Assembly (NCBI GenBank): GCA_001642005.1
Contig: LWCA01000251.1
Coordinates: forward strand, 1-36,668
Direction of reading: 5' to 3'
Length of the DNA stretch: 36,668 nt
DNA from: Intoshia linei
Lineage: Eukaryota > Orthonectida > Rhopaluridae
Numbering within the stretch: position 1 is the stretch's first letter; each line of letters opens with the position of its first letter. Under the pieces are notes generated by a model. The model made no database searches, was not told the origin of the DNA, and saw nothing but the letters and a program-made list of their open reading frames with translations. A program made the position numbers and the translations under genes. Below are positions 31,990 through 36,668 of this stretch, piece by piece.

Positions 31990-32619
31990 CGAGCTTAACT
32001 TTATTTAAATTTCTATTTACAATTGGTAAGGTAACCATTTCAATTCAAAATTTTTTACAATAAAAATTATGAATACTATTAATCATTGTCTAGACATCAA
32101 TCACAGTGGTTTCCATAATTTATTCACGGCGGAACATTAAGTCGAAGTTACTAGACAATCTAAAAATAATTTTATAAAAAACGTAATGAATTAATTCTAC
32201 AAATTGTAATTAGTAAAAATTTTCTATTTTATTGATATTTAAGGATATTCATAGATTGAAAAGGTGTGTATAATTAAAACTATAATAAATTAACCCTAAA
32301 ATTTAATATTTCCATAATTTGTAATTATAAAATTTTTAAAAAATTCTAAATATAAAACAACAAATTTTGAATAGTTCATCAAAATGAATTATAATTCTCA
32401 TCGCAAGATTAATTGTACAATTGAATTCGAATCTTGTCATAATTTCACTTAAATTCCACTCATACGTACTTCTTTCTACCTGTAAGTAAATTTCAAATCT
32501 CAACAAAAAAAATTGTTGATATTATTTCCCCCTAGTAACTTTAATATTCAATTCATGAATGAGAAGAATAATATGACTACGTATAAATATAAAAATAATT
32601 TTTGATAAATTCAATAAAT
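31990..32619. promoter_or_regulatory. Divergent intergenic region between RAMAC-like gene and unknown gene
   Basis: A 630-bp gap separates the two start codons, so both promoters must lie here. At 32104 a hAT family 2 terminus begins (CAGTGGTTTCCATAATTT, CGGCGGAACAT) and continues with TTTTATAAAAAACGTAATGA to about 32230. No clear TATA or initiator element can be singled out in such AT-rich DNA. Confidence 0.4.
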
Positions 32620-34499
32620 ATGCAAGATACAAATATTGACTATGTTGACTTTTCGGTAAACATTTATTAATGAAATTTTTTTAATGTTTTAATAAATTTT
32701 AGACTACTAAATATCCACATTTATCTGTTAGATCTCTTGAAAAGGCAACATTTTTAGCTAAAGCTGACGTTTTAGCTTTATCAAAGGTTTGTTTTACTAA
32801 ATATCCAGGAAAGGTGTGTAATGATACATTTAAATTACAGTTTACTTGATTGATATTTTTTTACATTGAAATATTTTAGCTTGATGAAAGTATTTCAATT
32901 GAATCTTCAGGTTTTGATAGTAATCTCTGTTTAATTTTATTTTTAGTTGAATCTATAATGATTAGTGAACCAAATAATGAAATTTACTTTATCAAAATTT
33001 CGGATAGTTTGCAAAACTTGGAATTTATGTTGGAAGGGCTAAAACAAGAAATAAATAACGGTATAATTTATTCAATTTTATAATGATTAAGCTACATAAT
33101 GTACTGATTTTTAATTGATTAAAATAATTTTGTATTTTAGATGTTTCTATAAACGAAAACAAGGAAAAATCTACTGGAAAGATTGATGAATTTATAGCTC
33201 ATAAACGACGATATTTATATTCAATTAATAATAATATTAACGAATGTGAAAATGAGTTGCAGACATTTGACAAATTAACCGTTTGTTTTAGTATTATCAT
33301 TTTAACATTAAATAACTCATACTTTGTAAATTTTTTGAGTTTTTCGTAATTTAAAAAAATTTTCGTGGACCCAGAGCCATATTAATTAGTAGGTTCATAT
33401 TGATTACTTGGTCAAATTTCATTTAATAATTTTGTAGAATCAACATTTAAGAAAATTTGAAATTACTATAAATAAACTGTCACGATTTATCATGATGATT
33501 ACAAAACAAATCGATTACATTTCAATTCTATCTGTTCCTTTTTTGATGTTTCTTTCTTCAATATTCAAAACCTGCCTTTCTGTTAAAAATTGGATATATC
33601 AATTGAGTAACAATTTACATGTTAAAAAAGTTAGAAATATGAATCAAATAACGTGTTGTTTTTTATTTAATCAAAACTGGATAAATAATATGAAATTATG
33701 GATGGAAAATTTATACATATTTCAGGTACTTTTTATCATTTTACATTTTAAACTCAACATTCCATTTTTACATGTTATAGAATCGTAAAGAAACTAAATA
33801 TGTACCAACTAAAAAATTGATTAAAAAGAAAATGATATCTCGACCAGTCAAAAAATCTAATGGGTATTTTTATGTGCTTTTGTTTTAATTTTCTTTTCGA
33901 CAGGTTAGTTATTATAAAACAAATGAAAAGTGTTCAAAATAGATTAATTAGTCAGTATGTACCTTTGCTAAAATCTGTAAATGAAATTAAGGTTAGTTTT
34001 TATTTCTTTTTGTCAGAATCTCTCTTTCTACAATTCGTAGTTCGATAATTTTGGGATTTGGCGTAATTTTTTTGATTTTTGTTTTAGATAATAATATAGG
34101 GGATTTATTAACTATAGAACTGGTGATTAATTAATTATATATTGTATTTTATTTTAGACAATGCTAAATGATAATTTAAAAGTGAATCGACAAAAGGTAT
34201 ATTCCTGATTCTTTGGATTAATTATAATTATATTTGCTCATTTAACTATTATTAACATTGTAAACATCCTTTAGGTCCCAAAGGTGGACATAAAAAAAGT
34301 ATCTAAATCAGTCAGTACATTTAAGCAAGTCGATAAAATTATTGTTGATAATAAAGCCAGTAAACCTCTTAATGCAAAACAAAATAAAACGCTGATAAAA
34401 ACAAAAACTCAAGATTTGCAAGCCATTTGTAAAAATTTACATAGAAATGAAAAAAATGCTAGTATTAATAAAAGACGAGCACATTATTTGGATGAGTAA
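32620..34499 (+). CDS. Uncharacterised protein, nine exons, 396 aa
   Basis: Exons: 32620-32655, 32703-32813, 32880-33060, 33141-33280, 33438-33725, 33781-33863, 33904-33991, 34158-34196, 34275-34499. All junctions are GT-AG and the total of 1191 nt stays in frame. The start MQDTNIDYVDF is the first ATG in the frame. The N-terminal region TTKYPHLSVRSLEKATF is followed by a helix-rich middle (MLEGLKQEINN, NINECENELQTFDKL), which could be coiled coil. The C-terminal third is very Lys-rich (KKLIKKKMISRPVKKS, KRRAHYLDE). There is no signal peptide. A moderately hydrophobic stretch at ISILSVPFLMFLSSIF might be buried helix. I do not recognise the family; a cytoskeletal or centrosomal role would fit but is only a guess. 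Introns are 47, 66, 80, 157, 55, 40, 166 and 78 nt. Exon 4/5 and the 3' end of exon 2 are the least certain. Confidence 0.7.
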
Positions 34500-35558
34500 T
34501 AATTATATTTCTTATAGAGGTGGCCCATCAAGTGCCTATCCTTTTTTAATTTCATCCCTTTTTATTAATCAAGCGAAACGTCAAAATTGTGGTCCCAATT
34601 AGTTTGCCATTTTTTGGGATAATTGTGTTAAAATTTGTACCTTTCTTGTATCTTGTGTATACAAAAAAGTATTTCTGTACACAACAGAACCTACCATACT
34701 TCAGCCACGAATATCAAAAATAGGCTCATTAAAATTTTAAAAGATATTAATATTTATGACCATTCCACGGATCTGGACTGGACAGTTGTGGTAGTGAAAA
34801 CGTATTTTTTTAAATAATCAATTTGGAAAAATTAGAGTCACATTTTACAACATTTTGTAGAACCTGTCTCGGTACGGTAGGTTCGACTATGTTTGTACCC
34901 ACCCTTTTTATGTTTTAGACAATTTTCACGCTGGATCATTGTCATACTTTTTCTATACAGTTAAACTTGTCAATAATGATTTTTTGTAAAATTGTGACTA
35001 CGGCATTGTAAAGATTGTGGATTTTAATTATAATGACTTTAGTAAATCCATACTTTACGTATTCATTGTTCCATTTGCGAATTTTTTGCATATATCAATA
35101 TACACTTATTTGAGTGATAAAATACGTTTAATTAGATTTTTTGATTCAAATTTTAAAAAATAAGAATAGTTTTTCCAGCACCCCTAGGGGTGCTAGTACC
35201 CCCGGTTAAGAAACCCTGTTCTAGAGTTTTAGAGATAAAATTTTTATTAACGGAATTTTTGGTTTCTACAAATTTGTTAAAAAAAATAAATAATTCAAAA
35301 TTCCGTTAATAATGAGTCTAAGACTGTACTATTATAAATATTAAAATAATTATTTATTATAATAAGATAAAATTAACTTTATTATTCAGACATTTCTTAA
35401 AATGTTGAAAATCTTTTAAAATCATGAAATGTTTAATAGTGAATATGTCAAAAATGTGACATAAGGTTCATTATTGACGAGTCTGACTGTATTGATTTAT
35501 AAAAGCGGTGCAGTGCGTTAGTTAATCTATTTTTTCGACTCACCCCTACTTTTTTATT
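34500..35558. other. Intergenic with probable transposon remnants
   Basis: An inverted pair GAACCTACCATAC (about 34687) / GTACGGTAGGTTC (about 34873) brackets a 190-bp stretch. At 35177-35194 there is an 18-nt perfect palindrome AGCACCCCTAGGGGTGCT within a hAT-type end (minus strand CAGGGTTTCTTAACCGGGGG from 35218). No coding function was recognised; open frames here lack coding character. Confidence 0.4.
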
Positions 35559-35569
35559 TTGGTTGTTAG

Positions 35570-35780
35570 TTTCTTTCCTGATAAGTACAGTTTGATTCAC
35601 AATAATTATGCTGATGATGAAGAAACTGATGTATACAATGATGATGTAGTTTCAATTATAGTTTTTAGAATGTGTGCCGATTTGTTGTCTGAAACCATAT
35701 CAGAAATTGCTGATGAACTATCAAAAAATATAGACGAAATTACGGAATTGATTTTGTTTAGTGAATTTTACAAAAAATGA
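35570..35780 (+). CDS. Possible acidic terminal exon, unknown protein
   Basis: An open frame preceded by TTGTTAG reads FFPDKYSLIHNNYADDEETD and then continues acidic and helical (MCADLLSETISEIADELS), ending SEFYKK and TGA. There is no in-frame ATG near the beginning, so it would be the last exon of a gene whose upstream exons I could not find, or a relic. The composition is clearly protein-like (regular helix, acidic stretch) compared with surrounding DNA. Family unknown. Confidence 0.3.
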
Positions 35781-35913
35781 TTGTATGTAAATATTAAAAT
35801 TATATGTAGATTTGAAACGAGTTGATTTGTAGATCAATACAATTGTGTTGTCAAACAAAGTAAAGTGTTGTAAAACTTTTTCATTTTCCTAAGTAACGAT
35901 TCTTATATAATTA

Positions 35914-36300
35914 TCCTTACTTATATAAAGTGAAATGGCTAAAATGTATGTCTATTTATTTAAGAAAATAAAGGGAGTCGAGTTTTACAAATTCCATATT
36001 TCTATGACAGTTTTACAGAGTGATTTATTATATCGGCCAAAACCCCAAATTAACCTCTTTTGTAAAAATTAAGAAAGCCCTAGAATTTTATACAAACAAT
36101 AAATATGAAATAATTAACTGTCGTACAATTAAAAAAGATTATTCTGATACATCTTATTTCAGTTAATATAAATACAAAATTTCAACCCAGAAATCTACGA
36201 ATTTTCAGTGAAAAATTTTTAATATATTATCAACCAATATTTTTCAAACTTAATTTCTGAAAATGAAATTTGCGACAACTCGAAAAATTAATAGAAATAT
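35914..36300 (+). mobile_element. Helitron-like repeat with intact 5' end (short copy)
   Basis: The 5' end TCCTTACTTATATAAAGTG is preceded by A at 35913. Then come a TTTATTTAAGAAAATAAAG version of the 5' module, a single internal unit (CGGCCAAAACCCCAAATTAA at about 36035) and the block TTATTTCAGTTAATATAAAT ... CCAATATTTTTCAAAC (to about 36247). The 3' module was not found. Confidence 0.55.
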
Positions 36301-36668
36301 AGATTTTTTAAAACACTCTTCTTACTTTCTTAAATAAATTACAATGTACTTTATAAAAGTATATGCTTTATCGCAAATTGAGTCCTCCCTAATTTATTAA
36401 AATAAAATGTTAATATGGGGATTGGTCTTTTTCCTGTGAGCGATTAATTGGATTTGAATCAACAATTTTGTTACATCCAATATGGTATTGTTGTTTAATT
36501 TTATTTATATTGTTCAGCAATATTTTCAACATTGTCATTCACTTGAAGAAATTCATGTACATTAGGGTGTCAACATTTTACATTTTTTTAGATTTTGCTT
36601 TCCACTCAGGGCTCATTCGGTTCACATCAATAAATTATTAAGAATGGCTCAATTTTAATATATATAAT
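36301..36668. other. Intergenic to window end, nothing recognised
   Basis: AT-rich sequence with no coding frame, RNA gene or clear repeat seen. Confidence 0.35.

Noticed and set aside
34635-34817. Plus-strand open frame of 60 codons
   Set aside because: It has no ATG start and no family resemblance, and lies between inverted repeats of a probable transposon remnant.
34875-34890. GGTTCGA as a possible tRNA B box
   Set aside because: No matching A box, acceptor stem or cloverleaf could be drawn around it. The motif is part of a short inverted repeat.

Overview
This is a very AT-rich nuclear segment from an animal. Protein-coding genes are split by spliceosomal introns. The best-supported genes are a complete filamin, a mitochondrial ribosomal protein uL15m, a membrane-anchored NADH-cytochrome b5 reductase and a RAMAC-like cap-methyltransferase activator. 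No bacterial, organellar or viral gene organisation is visible, and I found no tRNA, rRNA or CRISPR. Many introns are extremely short (35-56 nt, one tentative 26 nt). Similarly tiny introns are described in simplified parasitic animals such as dicyemids, so such a lineage is a reasonable hypothesis, but the sequence alone does not identify the species.

Layout. 1-884: copy of a Helitron-like repeat cut by the window edge. 1632-2374 (+): two-exon basic protein of unknown function. 2.4-8.5 kb: repeat-rich intergenic DNA, including a hAT-type element with an 8-bp target duplication (6155-7065) and a Helitron-like copy nested inside it. 8538-9949 (+): cytochrome b5 reductase, 7 exons. 10092-11441 (-): uL15m, convergent with the reductase; only 142 nt separate the two stop codons. 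11.4-13.2 kb: transposon debris. 13198-25265 (-): filamin, 7 exons, predicted 2238 aa, with one 4716-nt exon and introns full of repeats. 25.3-31.5 kb: repeats, including a diverged copy of the RAMAC second exon. 31515-31989 (-): RAMAC-like gene, divergent from 32620-34499 (+), a nine-exon gene of unknown function. 34.5-36.7 kb: a possible acidic exon and another Helitron-like copy.

The genes do not form an operon or pathway. They are independent housekeeping and cytoskeletal genes: actin cross-linking, mitochondrial translation, microsomal or mitochondrial electron transfer, and mRNA cap methylation. The strongest structural theme is the contrast between minimal introns and introns or intergenic DNA enlarged by a few degenerate transposon families. 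All exon models were made by hand from reading frame, splice signals and protein family similarity. No transcript or database search was available.
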